A DNA stretch of 64,000 nucleotides from Thermotogaceae bacterium (GTDB taxonomy: Bacteria; Thermotogota; Thermotogae; Thermotogales; Thermotogaceae): the NCBI GenBank assembly GCA_027077795.1, contig JALWTT010000009.1, positions 1 to 64,000 of the forward strand. Reading direction: 5' to 3'. Of this stretch, positions 18,002-26,518 are shown in pieces (the stretch's first letter is position 1; every line of letters begins with the position of its first letter). The position numbers and the translations under genes are program-made. The notes under the pieces are model-generated. The model made no database searches, was not told the DNA's origin, and saw only the letters and a list, made by a program, of their open reading frames with translations.

Positions 18002-18821
18002 TCAGGCCAGTGGCTTGGTAAAAGAACCAAAGATAATAAATGTGGTTAGTGGAAAAGGGGGAGTGGGAAAATCCCTTTTATCCGTCAACTTGGCCATCGC
18101 CCTAGGAGAAAGAGGGAAAAAGATCCTGCTATTTGATGCGGATATAGGCTTTGGAAGTGTGGAAATTCTTTTGGGATCGACTACCAAGAAAACGCTCAAG
18201 GATTACTTCAGGAAGAAGGCTCCCATAGAGGATATACTGGCGCGGACGGAATATGGCATCGATATACTCTCCAGCGGGCTCGATGTTGAAGATCTGGTTT
18301 ATTTCAACGTGAGTGATAAGTCCCAGCTTTATCGTGATTTCATGAGTCTTACTAGGAGATATGACTACATAATACTCGATTTTCCCCCGGGTTACAGTGA
18401 GAACCTTGAGAACTTCTACGAGGCGTCCGATTTCTTGATAGTTGTTACCACTCCCGAACCAACATCGTTGATAAACACCTATACTTTCATAAAGATCATG
18501 GCAATTAAAGGAGTTGATCCCAGGGAGATTCACCTTGTCATGAACATGGTGAAAGATCTGAAAGAAGGCAGGAGGACTATAGACAAACTCGTTGGAGTTG
18601 TCGAGCGTTTCATAGGGCTTTCCATAACGGCGACGCATATCATGAGATATGACAATTTGGTTAAAAAGAGTGTGGTTCAGCAGAAACCGTTTGTGATACA
18701 CAAGAAAACCGCGCAGCCTTCGTTGGCAATCTACAGGGTATCAAACATGATCCTGAAGGAGAAGAGGAAAAAGAAGGTCTCTTTCTTCGACAAAATCAAG
18801 GAATTCCTGGGTATAGGGTGA
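17994..18821 (+). CDS. flhG: MinD-like ATPase FlhG (FleN/YlxH)
   Basis: FlhG is a ParA/MinD-family ATPase that limits flagellar number and partners with FlhF. The deviant Walker A GKGGVGKS is at residues 20-27, followed by LLFDADIGFG and LDFPPGYS. ATG 17994 was chosen because it gives the normal MinD-type N-terminus; a longer in-frame reading would overlap flhF by 88 nt. Length is 275 residues. The C-terminus KIKEFLGIG fits an amphipathic membrane-targeting helix, as in MinD. Confidence 0.95.
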   Translation: MSDQASGLVKEPKIINVVSGKGGVGKSLLSVNLAIALGERGKKILLFDADIGFGSVEILLGSTTKKTLKDYFRKKAPIEDILARTEYGIDILSSGLDVEDLVYFNVSDKSQLYRDFMSLTRRYDYIILDFPPGYSENLENFYEASDFLIVVTTPEPTSLINTYTFIKIMAIKGVDPREIHLVMNMVKDLKEGRRTIDKLVGVVERFIGLSITATHIMRYDNLVKKSVVQQKPFVIHKKTAQPSLAIYRVSNMILKEKRKKKVSFFDKIKEFLGIG

Positions 18822-18830
18822 GGTGGAACG

Positions 18831-19394
18831 TTGAAACTAGCTGACTTGCTGAAGGACAAGCTTATGGGAACGTACATAGATGTCATAAGGGGAAAAGAGG
18901 TTATAAAGAGCCTTTACAGTGGAATGGAGGGAAAGGCATTTCTCATAGAAACAGATGAAGATTTGAATGAGGGAGAGAAAATAACCCTGAGACTTTCCTT
19001 TGGAGGATGGAACTTTCTTTTCCCATGTGAAGTTGCCAGCAAGGCACCTGGTATGTATGTTTTGGTTCCATCCGGTAAGGTCAAGATAACCGAGAAGAGA
19101 AGGGAGAAGAGAATACCCACTGTGGTAGAATGCACACTGGAAAAGGAGAGGGGTACAATTTTGGATGTCTCTTATCACGGTACAAGAGTTCTCACGCTGA
19201 ACCCTCCCGAAATGGGTAGAAAGGCAACTTTGAGTATAGCTGGAAGAGAATTGGTTGGCACGGTGAGGTGGATGAAAAAGGAGGAAGTGGACCTGAGGAG
19301 CGTGGGACTCCTGATAGACGATCCTCCGGAATGGTGGATGAAGCTGGTTAAGTACCATATTTCTCTTTACATGAGGGCTTTGAGGAGGTTATAA
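18831..19394 (+). CDS. PilZ-domain protein
   Basis: The 187-residue cytoplasmic protein has a PilZ domain, a c-di-GMP receptor: the RxxxR part is in KRREKRIPT (about residues 88-96) and the DxSxxG part in DVSYHGTR (about 111-118). The start is TTG 18831 behind GAGGTGG. It lies between flhG and a second PilZ gene, which points to c-di-GMP control of motility. The N-terminal part resembles a YcgR-N beta-barrel only loosely. Confidence 0.85.
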   Translation: MKLADLLKDKLMGTYIDVIRGKEVIKSLYSGMEGKAFLIETDEDLNEGEKITLRLSFGGWNFLFPCEVASKAPGMYVLVPSGKVKITEKRREKRIPTVVECTLEKERGTILDVSYHGTRVLTLNPPEMGRKATLSIAGRELVGTVRWMKKEEVDLRSVGLLIDDPPEWWMKLVKYHISLYMRALRRL

Positions 19395-19395
19395 G

Positions 19396-20082
19396 ATGCC
19401 CCTATCCGAGCTTTACGGGTTTGAGAGTGTCGTTAGGCCAGGAATGCCTGTTATATTGGATGTGAGCAGTCCCGAGGAATTGGAAGGGGAGTACAAAAGC
19501 CAGGTGTATGATTATTCCATGAGGACCAAAAGAATGCGGGTCGCCATGCCTTCACATAAGGGAAGACTAGTTCCCCTTCCCGAGGGTTCAAGGGTTTACG
19601 TAAAGATAATAGATAGGGGTTCTCTCTACGTCTTTCAAGGTTCCGTCGTTTGGAGTGGAAAGTCCAAGCAAGATGGATTGCCATCAACGATAGTGACGAT
19701 ACCGGAGAAGGTAAGAAGGGTTCAGAGAAGGAGGTTCAACAGGATCCCTTTGAAGGTTGTTGGAAAGTATAGAAGAGAGGATAAGGATTATAAAACATTC
19801 TCTTCTCTGGATTTCAGTGCTGGAGGGATGCTCATAATCATCACCGAGGAGCTGGAAGTTGGCGAAAAGATACTCGTAACTGTTAGACTGAAACCCGATC
19901 TAGAGCTCACCGATCATCCATCGCTAGTTCGAAGGGATGGGGGAACCAAGAACGTGGATGGCCAGATTTTGAGGCTATATGGGATAGAGTTTCTTTCGGT
20001 TGATTTGCCTTTGGAGAAAAAACTCGTTAGGTTTGTGATGGAAAAAGAGATAGAATATCGTAAAAAGGGCATTCTCATATAG
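19396..20082 (+). CDS. YcgR-like flagellar brake protein (PilZ)
   Basis: The 228-residue protein has a YcgR-type N-terminal beta domain (residues about 15-105) and a PilZ domain with RRxxxR in QRRRFNRIPL and the D/NxSxxG motif as DFSAGGM. YcgR-type proteins bind c-di-GMP and slow or bias the flagellar motor. It starts one base after the preceding PilZ gene. Two consecutive PilZ proteins suggest different affinities or partners. Confidence 0.9.
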   Translation: MPLSELYGFESVVRPGMPVILDVSSPEELEGEYKSQVYDYSMRTKRMRVAMPSHKGRLVPLPEGSRVYVKIIDRGSLYVFQGSVVWSGKSKQDGLPSTIVTIPEKVRRVQRRRFNRIPLKVVGKYRREDKDYKTFSSLDFSAGGMLIIITEELEVGEKILVTVRLKPDLELTDHPSLVRRDGGTKNVDGQILRLYGIEFLSVDLPLEKKLVRFVMEKEIEYRKKGILI

Positions 20083-20092
20083 GGGTGATAAG

Positions 20093-20713
20093 ATGGGATC
20101 GGTTTACGACAAGATGGACGATAGGCACCTAGATTTTCTCAAGGAGATAGGAAACGTTGGAGCGGGAAACGCCGCAACGGCACTTTCGATGATGATTGAC
20201 AAAAAGGTCGAGATAGATGTCCCAGATGTTAAAATCGTTCCTATATCGAAGGTTCCGTTTATCCTTCCAAATCCTGAGGAACTCGTTGTGGGTGTAGAGA
20301 TGGATATCAAGGGAGACGCTGAGCTTGAAACCCTTTTGATATTTGACGCCGGTGGGGCAAAGCAACTCCTTAAGCTTCTTTTGTTCGGTATGGAGGTAAA
20401 GGACTTGACACAACTCGACGAGATGTCGGTATCGGCACTCAAAGAGGTTGGGAACATCATATGCGGCTCGTACATAACGGCTCTGGCGAATTTCACAGGG
20501 CTTTATTTAGATCCACTCCCTCCGGAAGTCAGTGTGGATATGATAAGTGCGATAATATCAGAAGCTTCCCTTGAGGTTGCTTACACGGAGGATAAAATTA
20601 TATTCATAGAGACTCTCCTTAACATTCAGGATGTTAGTGTTACCGGTTATATATTTATGATTCCTAAAGGTAAAGGGCTGATGAGGATATTCCAGAGCAT
20701 GGGGTTGATGTGA
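20093..20713 (+). CDS. cheC: CheY-P phosphatase CheC
   Basis: CheC removes phosphate from CheY-P and partners with CheD in adaptation. The 206 residues hold both phosphatase motifs (D/S-x3-E-x2-N): FLKEIGNVGAGNA near residue 15 and ALKEVGNIICGS near 115. It is followed immediately by cheD, its known partner, with one base between them. SD: GGGGTGAT. Confidence 0.96.
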   Translation: MGSVYDKMDDRHLDFLKEIGNVGAGNAATALSMMIDKKVEIDVPDVKIVPISKVPFILPNPEELVVGVEMDIKGDAELETLLIFDAGGAKQLLKLLLFGMEVKDLTQLDEMSVSALKEVGNIICGSYITALANFTGLYLDPLPPEVSVDMISAIISEASLEVAYTEDKIIFIETLLNIQDVSVTGYIFMIPKGKGLMRIFQSMGLM

Positions 20714-20714
20714 T

Positions 20715-21197
20715 ATGAAAAAGAAGGTAATAATCGGTATAGGAGAATATGCTGCCGAGAAGCCTCCCGCCGTTGTAGTAACACTGGGGTTGGGATCCTG
20801 TGTTGGTGTTTGTATAAGAGATCCCCATTCAAAGGTCGGGGGAATGGTTCATGTGATGTTGCCAGATAGTGGCGGAAAGCCACCGAGCATGCCGGGAAAG
20901 TTCGCAGACACGGGCATTCAGGCTCTGATAAAGGAAATAGAGAAAAAGGGTGGAAGCACCAAGAAGCTTGAGGCGAAAATAGCAGGTGGGGCTTCGATGT
21001 TTGGGGGAAAAGGGATCAACGTTGGAGAGAGAAATGTTCAAGCTGTGAAGAAGTGGCTCAAACACTTTGGTGTGAGAATAGTCGCGGAAGATACAGGTGG
21101 AGGCAGGGCTAGGAGTATAGAATATGACCTGGACACGGGAAAGCTTCTCATAAGAAAGGTTGGAGGCGGAGAAAGGGTAGAAATGAAGGAGATATGA
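20715..21197 (+). CDS. cheD: chemoreceptor glutamine deamidase CheD
   Basis: CheD deamidates receptor glutamines and stimulates CheC. The 160-residue product shows the catalytic Cys in LGLGSCVGVCI, the His in GGMVHVMLPDS, and the family segment KIAGGASMF. The stop overlaps the fliA start. Its likely substrate in this window is the chemoreceptor at 34031-36109, which has glutamines near the methylation helices. Confidence 0.96.
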   Translation: MKKKVIIGIGEYAAEKPPAVVVTLGLGSCVGVCIRDPHSKVGGMVHVMLPDSGGKPPSMPGKFADTGIQALIKEIEKKGGSTKKLEAKIAGGASMFGGKGINVGERNVQAVKKWLKHFGVRIVAEDTGGGRARSIEYDLDTGKLLIRKVGGGERVEMKEI

Positions 21198-21883
21198 TGT
21201 ACATAGACAAGGAGAAAGTGGTCAGAGAATATCTCCCCGTTATAAAGAGAGTGGCCCTCGATTTGAAGCAGAGCTTACCACCGAATGTGGAGGTTGATGA
21301 CTTGATACAGGAGGGTGTTTTAGCCCTCCTTTCTTCTCTAGAGAGGTACGATCCGAAAAAGGGGTCCCTTCACAACTACGTGATGATAAGGATAAGAGGA
21401 GCGATGTTCGATTACCTCAGAAAGCTCGATTGGCTTCCGAGAAATCTCAGAAGGCACATGAAGGACGTAGAAGAGGCGATGCTGGAAATGGAAGGTGAGG
21501 GAATCGAAATCAGCGATGAGGAAATATCGGAGAGAACTGGACTGGATGTCAAAACCGTGAGGGCCGTGAGAAATGAGATGGTTAGAAAGCAAATTTTGAT
21601 GCTGGATTCCTACCTTTTTGAGACTGACGAAGCTTACCTTGAAACAATCCCCTCGGAGTCAAACCCGGAAGAGGAAATAATGAGAGAAGAGCTAATAAAC
21701 ATCGTGAAAGAGGCGATAAGTAGACTGAGAGATAGGGAAAAACTCGTCCTTTCCCTCAGGTTTGAGAAGGAACTTTCGTTGAAAGAGATAGGGTCGATTT
21801 TGGGGGTGAGTGAATCACGGGTGTCTCAGATTGTGTCCATTGCACTTGCAAAGATCAAGAGGTATATCAAGGAGATGGTTTGA
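21197..21883 (+). CDS. fliA: flagellar sigma factor sigma-28 (FliA/SigD)
   Basis: The 228-residue sigma-70-family factor for late flagellar and chemotaxis genes has region 2 (VDDLIQEGVLALLSSLERYDP), region 3 with ISDEEISERTGL, and region 4 with the helix-turn-helix SLKEIGSILGVSESRVSQI. Two ATGs stand in tandem. The second (21197) is 5 nt from AAGGAG and is preferred; the first is only 2 nt away. Being the last recognisable flagellar gene of the run fits T. maritima-type order. Confidence 0.95.
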   Translation: MYIDKEKVVREYLPVIKRVALDLKQSLPPNVEVDDLIQEGVLALLSSLERYDPKKGSLHNYVMIRIRGAMFDYLRKLDWLPRNLRRHMKDVEEAMLEMEGEGIEISDEEISERTGLDVKTVRAVRNEMVRKQILMLDSYLFETDEAYLETIPSESNPEEEIMREELINIVKEAISRLRDREKLVLSLRFEKELSLKEIGSILGVSESRVSQIVSIALAKIKRYIKEMV

Positions 21884-22195
21884 ATGGTTGATCCTGTGGA
21901 TGTTCAGGCTTTGGTGGTTAGAGCTGTGGATGCGTCTCAGAATATCAATCAAGTTCAAAATGCCCCTCTCGCAGCTCAGCATGTTGGACAGATGATGGAG
22001 GTACAGAGGATGGAGCATGAGAGAAACATGGTCACTCGGGCGAATCCCTCAGAGGAAAAGAATGTTCAGAACTCTCTCGAAGGTGAAAACAGGGGATTCT
22101 ACGCTCCTGGAAGAAGGGGATATAGTCGTCCAAAGGCGGAGAGACATCTTGTGAGGGACGACAAAAGAGGTCTGATATTGGACGTGAAATTGTGA
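21884..22195 (+). CDS. conserved hypothetical following fliA (103 aa)
   Basis: ATG follows the fliA stop directly. The product is polar and has no signal or membrane segment. The N-terminal 45 residues (MVDPVDVQALVVRAVDAS) are predicted helical with QxxHVGQMMEVQRMEH heptads. The C-terminal third is basic and probably disordered (RRGYSRPKAERH). Its place after fliA suggests a flagellar or regulatory accessory role, but no family is recognised. Confidence 0.75.
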   Translation: MVDPVDVQALVVRAVDASQNINQVQNAPLAAQHVGQMMEVQRMEHERNMVTRANPSEEKNVQNSLEGENRGFYAPGRRGYSRPKAERHLVRDDKRGLILDVKL

Positions 22196-22665
22196 TAGGT
22201 TACTTGAGTATTGATGTCGAAAGTGAAAAGCATCTCGGCGGGATCATAGTTGTAGACGATAGAGGTGTTCCTGTGGAATTCAAGTACACGAAACCTGTTC
22301 AGCCCACGCAATTACAGAGGATAATATACGGGAAGGCCCTTGAAGATTACCTGCATGTGGAAATAATAGCCAAAGCCCTTCTCTCAAAACTTGAGAGTAA
22401 ACCTCAAGTTGTACTCACCGATGATGTGAAGCTCATAGAGTCGGAAAAAGGGGTGTTCTATATCGCAAGAACCACAGAAGGGGCTTCTTCTGGAGAGGGT
22501 GAGTACGTGCTGATTACTCCGGGAATGAAATACAGACTCGTTGGAAATGGGGAGGTTTCTCAGGAAACCTTGGAAGAATTGAAAAGCTTGGCGGAGAGAT
22601 CGGATATTCTAGAACCGTTCCAGCGCCTTCATAGGGCGCTTGAATATGTATGCTCAAGTATGTGA
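22192..22665 (+). CDS. hypothetical protein (157 aa) in flagellar operon
   Basis: GTG 22192 overlaps the previous stop by 4 nt, indicating coupling. The protein looks like a soluble alpha/beta fold: MIGYLSIDVESEK resembles the first strand of an RNase H-like or actin-like fold, and LLSKLESKPQVVLTDD a later strand. No catalytic signature is clear, and no known domain is recognised. Confidence 0.75.
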   Translation: MIGYLSIDVESEKHLGGIIVVDDRGVPVEFKYTKPVQPTQLQRIIYGKALEDYLHVEIIAKALLSKLESKPQVVLTDDVKLIESEKGVFYIARTTEGASSGEGEYVLITPGMKYRLVGNGEVSQETLEELKSLAERSDILEPFQRLHRALEYVCSSM

Positions 22666-23345
22666 AGGATTTTTTCAAGACTCTTTCCATGGAGCTTGGT
22701 GGTATCAGGGTCAGCTCTGCAGATTTATCCTTGAATGTAGTTGATTCAAAAGGGGACATCCGTATGGATTTTCCGCAAGTTGACGGGATTTCAACTTGTG
22801 TAGATGTCCTTGGTGAAAACGTTCAAACGTCCTCTAGAATAGTGTCCGCTGATTTCAAACCCACTAATTTGGAGGTTATCGACCTGGGTTTTCATGAGGG
22901 AACAACCAGGGTCTTTGAAGCAGCGGAGAGATTAAACGTTCAAGTTTTCGGGGAAAAGCTCTTAAATGGTACGGAACTACTCAGAAAAGGATGTGAAATT
23001 CTTAAAGTGGCTCTTGATGAATCCGATTTGAAGTTAAGCTTGACTGTGAGAAACGGCATAGATGTTCCAGTGATATGGAATGTGAGTTACAGGAAGAGCA
23101 TGTCTGTTAAAAAGGATATGATACTGGAAGCGCTCTCTAGACTTTTAAGGAGATATGGGGGAAATCCAGAGGAGATGGAGTTTCTCGGTTACTTCAGGAA
23201 AATACCTTTGGGTATGGCGGAAGCGGTGATAGTGGAAAAGGGGAGGCTGGTTTTAAGGATATCTAGGAAAGCTAAGAAGCCCATCACCGTTGATCTGGTC
23301 GCTGTGAAAACCCCAAAAGGAGTTATGGTGGAGGTGATCCGTTAA
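22650..23345 (+). CDS. hypothetical protein (231 aa) in flagellar operon
   Basis: ATG 22650 lies inside the end of the preceding gene (16-nt overlap). The product is soluble, of mixed alpha/beta composition, with no signal peptide or membrane span. It ends in repeated beta-like stretches (KPITVDLVAVKTPKGVMVEVIR). The last base is shared with the next start, so the operon continues. I do not recognise the family. Confidence 0.75.
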   Translation: MLKYVKDFFKTLSMELGGIRVSSADLSLNVVDSKGDIRMDFPQVDGISTCVDVLGENVQTSSRIVSADFKPTNLEVIDLGFHEGTTRVFEAAERLNVQVFGEKLLNGTELLRKGCEILKVALDESDLKLSLTVRNGIDVPVIWNVSYRKSMSVKKDMILEALSRLLRRYGGNPEEMEFLGYFRKIPLGMAEAVIVEKGRLVLRISRKAKKPITVDLVAVKTPKGVMVEVIR

Positions 23346-24016
23346 TGCTCGAGGTGATCGTTGATGGAATAGTTGGCGTGGGCAAAACCACCCTCGTTGG
23401 GATACTTCAGAGCGAACTGAGACTGACGCCGTTTTACGAAGTCAGTGGTGAGAGGGTGGAAGACCTTTTGAGAAACTTTTACTTCGATGGAAAGAGGTGG
23501 AGCTTTACCCTCCAGGTTTATTTCCTCAACAAGCGCTTTTATCAGATGAAGATGGCGGAGAAAGACGGAAAGTACGTTATGGATAGATCAATATATGGAG
23601 ATTTTCTCTTTGCAAAAGCTCAGCATGAAATGGGTATGATGAGTGATCTGGAATGGGAAGTTTACCGTGAGATGTACGATAACCTGGTGGAACACGTCGT
23701 CCCACCTAGGTTGATGATCTATCTAAGATGCTCAGTTGATACAGCTGTGAAAAGGCTTAAAAAGCGTGGGAGGGATTATGAGCAGAATGTGGATCTGATG
23801 TACTGGGAAATGATTCGAAACCTCTATGAGGAGATGTTCGCCGCTTACAGAGAAAGCATGCTATTGGTTGTGGATGCTGACAAAATAGATTTCGTGGAGA
23901 GGGAAAAAGACAAGAAAAACATCCTCGAGGTTATTTCAGATCTTCTCAGTTCTCACAGAGGTGTGTTTTCATTTGATGGCGAGAATCTGAGGAGGGCCGA
24001 AAATTGGCGAGGTTGA
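23345..24016 (+). CDS. deoxynucleoside kinase (dGK/dCK family)
   Basis: This cytoplasmic salvage enzyme phosphorylates deoxynucleosides. The 223 residues contain the P-loop GIVGVGKTT (8-16), the DRS motif (YVMDRSIYGD) with the substrate-binding arginine, a helical region KAQHEMGMMSDLEW, and a lid with RCSVDTAVKRLKKRGRDYE. It overlaps the preceding gene by one base. Its C-terminal codons overlap the start of the decayed membrane-protein gene that follows. Confidence 0.9.
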   Translation: MLEVIVDGIVGVGKTTLVGILQSELRLTPFYEVSGERVEDLLRNFYFDGKRWSFTLQVYFLNKRFYQMKMAEKDGKYVMDRSIYGDFLFAKAQHEMGMMSDLEWEVYREMYDNLVEHVVPPRLMIYLRCSVDTAVKRLKKRGRDYEQNVDLMYWEMIRNLYEEMFAAYRESMLLVVDADKIDFVEREKDKKNILEVISDLLSSHRGVFSFDGENLRRAENWRG

Positions 24017-24341
24017 TAGGAGCCTTTGTTCAGTTCCCAGGGATTGTAATCGGCATCCTGGTGATTCTCTTTTTCATCAGAAAAGGGTGGAGTTATTTTT
24101 TTCATATTTGGCAACTTCCAAATTCTTTCTACTACTAGTTCAAAAGGCACATCAGCTCAAGGCTGATCGGTGAAAGTGCATTGGTTTTAGCCAGAGGCAT
24201 TTTGAACACTCTATATGGGCATGAACCATCCAGGGCAACCCTTGAAAAAAGCTTATGAGATTTGGTAGGTTCAGCTTGTTTCCTAGTGGAGTCTCTCATG
24301 AGATAATTGGTATCGTGTACTACAGTTTGGGAGGGATCTGA
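24004..24341 (+). pseudogene. decayed small membrane protein gene
   Basis: The stretch between the kinase and the next gene reads as one protein of about 112 residues if two lesions are repaired. From TTG 24004 it encodes a hydrophobic N-terminus (LARLIGAFVQFPGIVIGILV). A TAG interrupts at 24136-24138. The same frame then gives FKRHISSRLIGESALVLARG until TGA at 24256. Shifting by one base (a missing A after TTA) continues as MRFGRFSLFPSGVSHEIIG, ending at TGA 24339, exactly where the next gene's SD and ATG begin. The fit to the operon's tight spacing is the main evidence that this was a real gene. Recoding or sequencing error are alternatives. Confidence 0.6.
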
Positions 24342-24572
24342 ATGGAATCTATAGAAGTTTTAAAAGGGAAATTGAATCCAGAGGCAATTTATCTGATGAA
24401 GAATGGGCCTTTCGGTGACAACACGCTTCTCGTTGTAGTAAATGAGGAACCAGAGGATCTGGAAAAAATCCTGGATGAAATCGAGTTGGATTACGATTTT
24501 GCCATAGTTACAAAGGAGGAATTTGAAAGTATAAGAGAAGTCGTGGAAGAAAGTGGTGAGAAACTTTGGTGA
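24342..24572 (+). CDS. hypothetical protein (76 aa)
   Basis: ATG 24342 follows GGAGGG at good spacing. The acidic 76-residue product has a short alpha/beta pattern (TLLVVVNEEPEDLEKIL, DYDFAIVTKEEFE) reminiscent of a small nucleotidyltransferase-fold fragment but without catalytic residues. It overlaps coaE by 4 nt. No family is recognised. Confidence 0.7.
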   Translation: MESIEVLKGKLNPEAIYLMKNGPFGDNTLLVVVNEEPEDLEKILDEIELDYDFAIVTKEEFESIREVVEESGEKLW

Positions 24573-25111
24573 TATGCGTAACTGGGAAGATAGGTAGTGG
24601 GAAAAGCACTGTATCTAAGATCATCTCTGAGATGACCGGTTATGAAATCATAGATGTTGACAAAATAGGGCATGAGGTTTTGGAGATGAAAGATGTGAAA
24701 ACCGAGGTTTTAAAAGCCTTTGGAAAAAAGATACTCTCCGGTGGGAATGTGGACAGAAAGAAATTGGCAAAGGTTGCTTTCAGCAACGGCTCTGAGTTGG
24801 AAAAGCTGGAGTCGATACTCCATCCGATCATGAGAGCTCTCGTCGTTGAGAGAGTTCGCGATGGGAATGCTGTCATCGATTGCGCGCTGCTGAAGAGGAT
24901 GAAACTTCTTGGGATTTGTGATGTCGTAATAACGGTGATTAGTAACTTTGAGAACTCCAGAAATCGGAAGCAGAATCTAACCGATGAGGAATTTGAAAAG
25001 ATCTGGGGTTTCCAAGAAGATGTGGATATGATCGGGATAGTTTTAGAGAACGACAGCAGTCTGGAGGATTTGAGAAGGAAAGTTAGAGATGTTCTGGAGA
25101 TGATCTCATGA
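24569..25111 (+). CDS. coaE: dephospho-CoA kinase
   Basis: CoaE phosphorylates the 3' hydroxyl of dephospho-CoA, the last step of CoA synthesis. From GTG 24569 the protein has 180 residues with P-loop GKIGSGKST (residues 6-14), the IIDVDKIGHEVL motif holding the CoA-site aspartate, and LESILHPIMR. TTG 24566, one codon earlier, is also possible; SD GGTGAG is 5-8 nt upstream. It overlaps its neighbours on both sides, giving a compact unit. Confidence 0.92.
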   Translation: MICVTGKIGSGKSTVSKIISEMTGYEIIDVDKIGHEVLEMKDVKTEVLKAFGKKILSGGNVDRKKLAKVAFSNGSELEKLESILHPIMRALVVERVRDGNAVIDCALLKRMKLLGICDVVITVISNFENSRNRKQNLTDEEFEKIWGFQEDVDMIGIVLENDSSLEDLRRKVRDVLEMIS

Positions 25112-25572
25112 GAAGTGTGATTGAAAATCACGTGGAGGATTTTTTGAGGATACTTTCTTACGATAAGTCAGAGTGGAAGGAATTTTGGAAAAAGATGAAG
25201 AGGAGATTTCATCCTCTCCTTGATGAATATGAAAGAGAGCTTGGTGTGAGCGGGGGAGAATGCTTGAAATCCATCAGGAGAATGGATCTGGACAGGTTCA
25301 GAAGGGAGTGGCCAGATTCGAAGAGGGATTTGAAAAAGAGAATAGGGTACGAACTTAGATCCAAATCCGAAGAGGTCAAGTTGAATTTGGAAGATTTCGT
25401 GGTCTTCCTGTTTTCAGGAATGGGGAAGAGGGATTATGTGATCGTTCGTGGAAAGAAGGAGAATGTCTTCATGTTCGATGCGTTCAAATTCTGGATGAAT
25501 GGGAGATTAGAAGAGCTCCCCAGCAGTATTCTAGATGCTATTAGAGATTTTAGAGAATCCGGGAGGTGGTGA
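25108..25572 (+). CDS. hypothetical protein (154 aa)
   Basis: ATG 25108 overlaps the coaE stop by 4 nt. The protein is highly charged, helical in its first 100 residues (DFLRILSYDKSEWKEFWKKM) and more beta-like at the end (RDYVIVRGKKENVFMFDAF). No membrane span or known motif is visible. Its position between coaE and argF gives no clear hint of role. Confidence 0.75.
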   Translation: MRSVIENHVEDFLRILSYDKSEWKEFWKKMKRRFHPLLDEYERELGVSGGECLKSIRRMDLDRFRREWPDSKRDLKKRIGYELRSKSEEVKLNLEDFVVFLFSGMGKRDYVIVRGKKENVFMFDAFKFWMNGRLEELPSSILDAIRDFRESGRW

Positions 25573-25576
25573 ATAA

Positions 25577-26518
25577 ATGGGTGTCAATTTAAAAGGAAGA
25601 TCATTCATCAGCCTTCTTGACTATACGCCTGAGGAGATAAGATATCTCCTTGATGTATCTCACCAGGTGAAGGCGGAATCGAGGGCGAGAGAAAGACACA
25701 GACGTTTTGAGGGAATGACACTTGCGATGCTCTTTGAGAAGAGATCTACGAGAACGAGACTGGCATTTGAAAGTGCTTTCACAGAGGAAGGGGGACACGC
25801 TATATTCCTCTCAAAGAACGATATACAGCTGGGGGCTAAGGAATCCGTTGAGGATACCGCAAGGGTTCTAGGCAGGATGGTGGATGCTGTGATGTTCCGA
25901 GGATTCGAACAAAAGCACGTGGAGATTCTGGCGAACTATTCGGGTGTTCCGGTGTACAACGGTCTAACAGATCTTTGTCATCCAACCCAAGTCTTAGCAG
26001 ATCTCATGACTATAGAGGAAAACTTCAGAAGGCTGAGAGGGGTGAGACTCGTATTCATGGGTGATGGACGGAACAACATGGCCAGATCCCTGATGATAGG
26101 CGCTGCTAAAATGGGGATGGAATACGTGGTGGTTTCTCCTGAGCAGCTCAGACCAGATGAAAGTTTTGTGAACAAGGCTTTTGAGATATCAAGGGAAACG
26201 GGAGCGAAGATAGAATTCACAGAAGTGGTGGAAGAGGGAGTTAAGGGAGCCGATGTCATATACACAGATGTATGGGCGTCGATGGGTGAAGAGGACAAGC
26301 TTCAAGATAGGATAAAAATGCTGAGCCCTTTTCAAGTTAACGAGAAAATCATGGAAATGACCGGTAAAGACGAGACGATATTCATGCACTGCTTACCAGC
26401 TGTGAAAGGGCAAGAAGTAACATACGATGTCATAGAAGGGAAGAGAAGCAAGGTATGGGAAGAGGCGGAGAACAGAAAGCACACTATAAAGGCCCTGATG
26501 ATAGCCACTCTCCTTTGA
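25577..26518 (+). CDS. argF: ornithine carbamoyltransferase
   Basis: ArgF joins carbamoyl phosphate and ornithine to citrulline in arginine synthesis or catabolism. The 313-residue cytoplasmic enzyme shows the carbamoyl-phosphate site EKRSTRTRLAFE (STRTR), HPTQVLAD, the ornithine-side segment DVWASMGEE and the HCLPA motif near the C-terminus. The SD is GGGAGGTGG. No other arginine gene lies nearby, so it has been recruited into this mixed operon. Confidence 0.97.
   Translation: MGVNLKGRSFISLLDYTPEEIRYLLDVSHQVKAESRARERHRRFEGMTLAMLFEKRSTRTRLAFESAFTEEGGHAIFLSKNDIQLGAKESVEDTARVLGRMVDAVMFRGFEQKHVEILANYSGVPVYNGLTDLCHPTQVLADLMTIEENFRRLRGVRLVFMGDGRNNMARSLMIGAAKMGMEYVVVSPEQLRPDESFVNKAFEISRETGAKIEFTEVVEEGVKGADVIYTDVWASMGEEDKLQDRIKMLSPFQVNEKIMEMTGKDETIFMHCLPAVKGQEVTYDVIEGKRSKVWEEAENRKHTIKALMIATLL

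Noticed and set aside
25895-25915. tRNA-like GATTCGAAC string
   Set aside because: It lies within the argF coding frame and has no surrounding cloverleaf.
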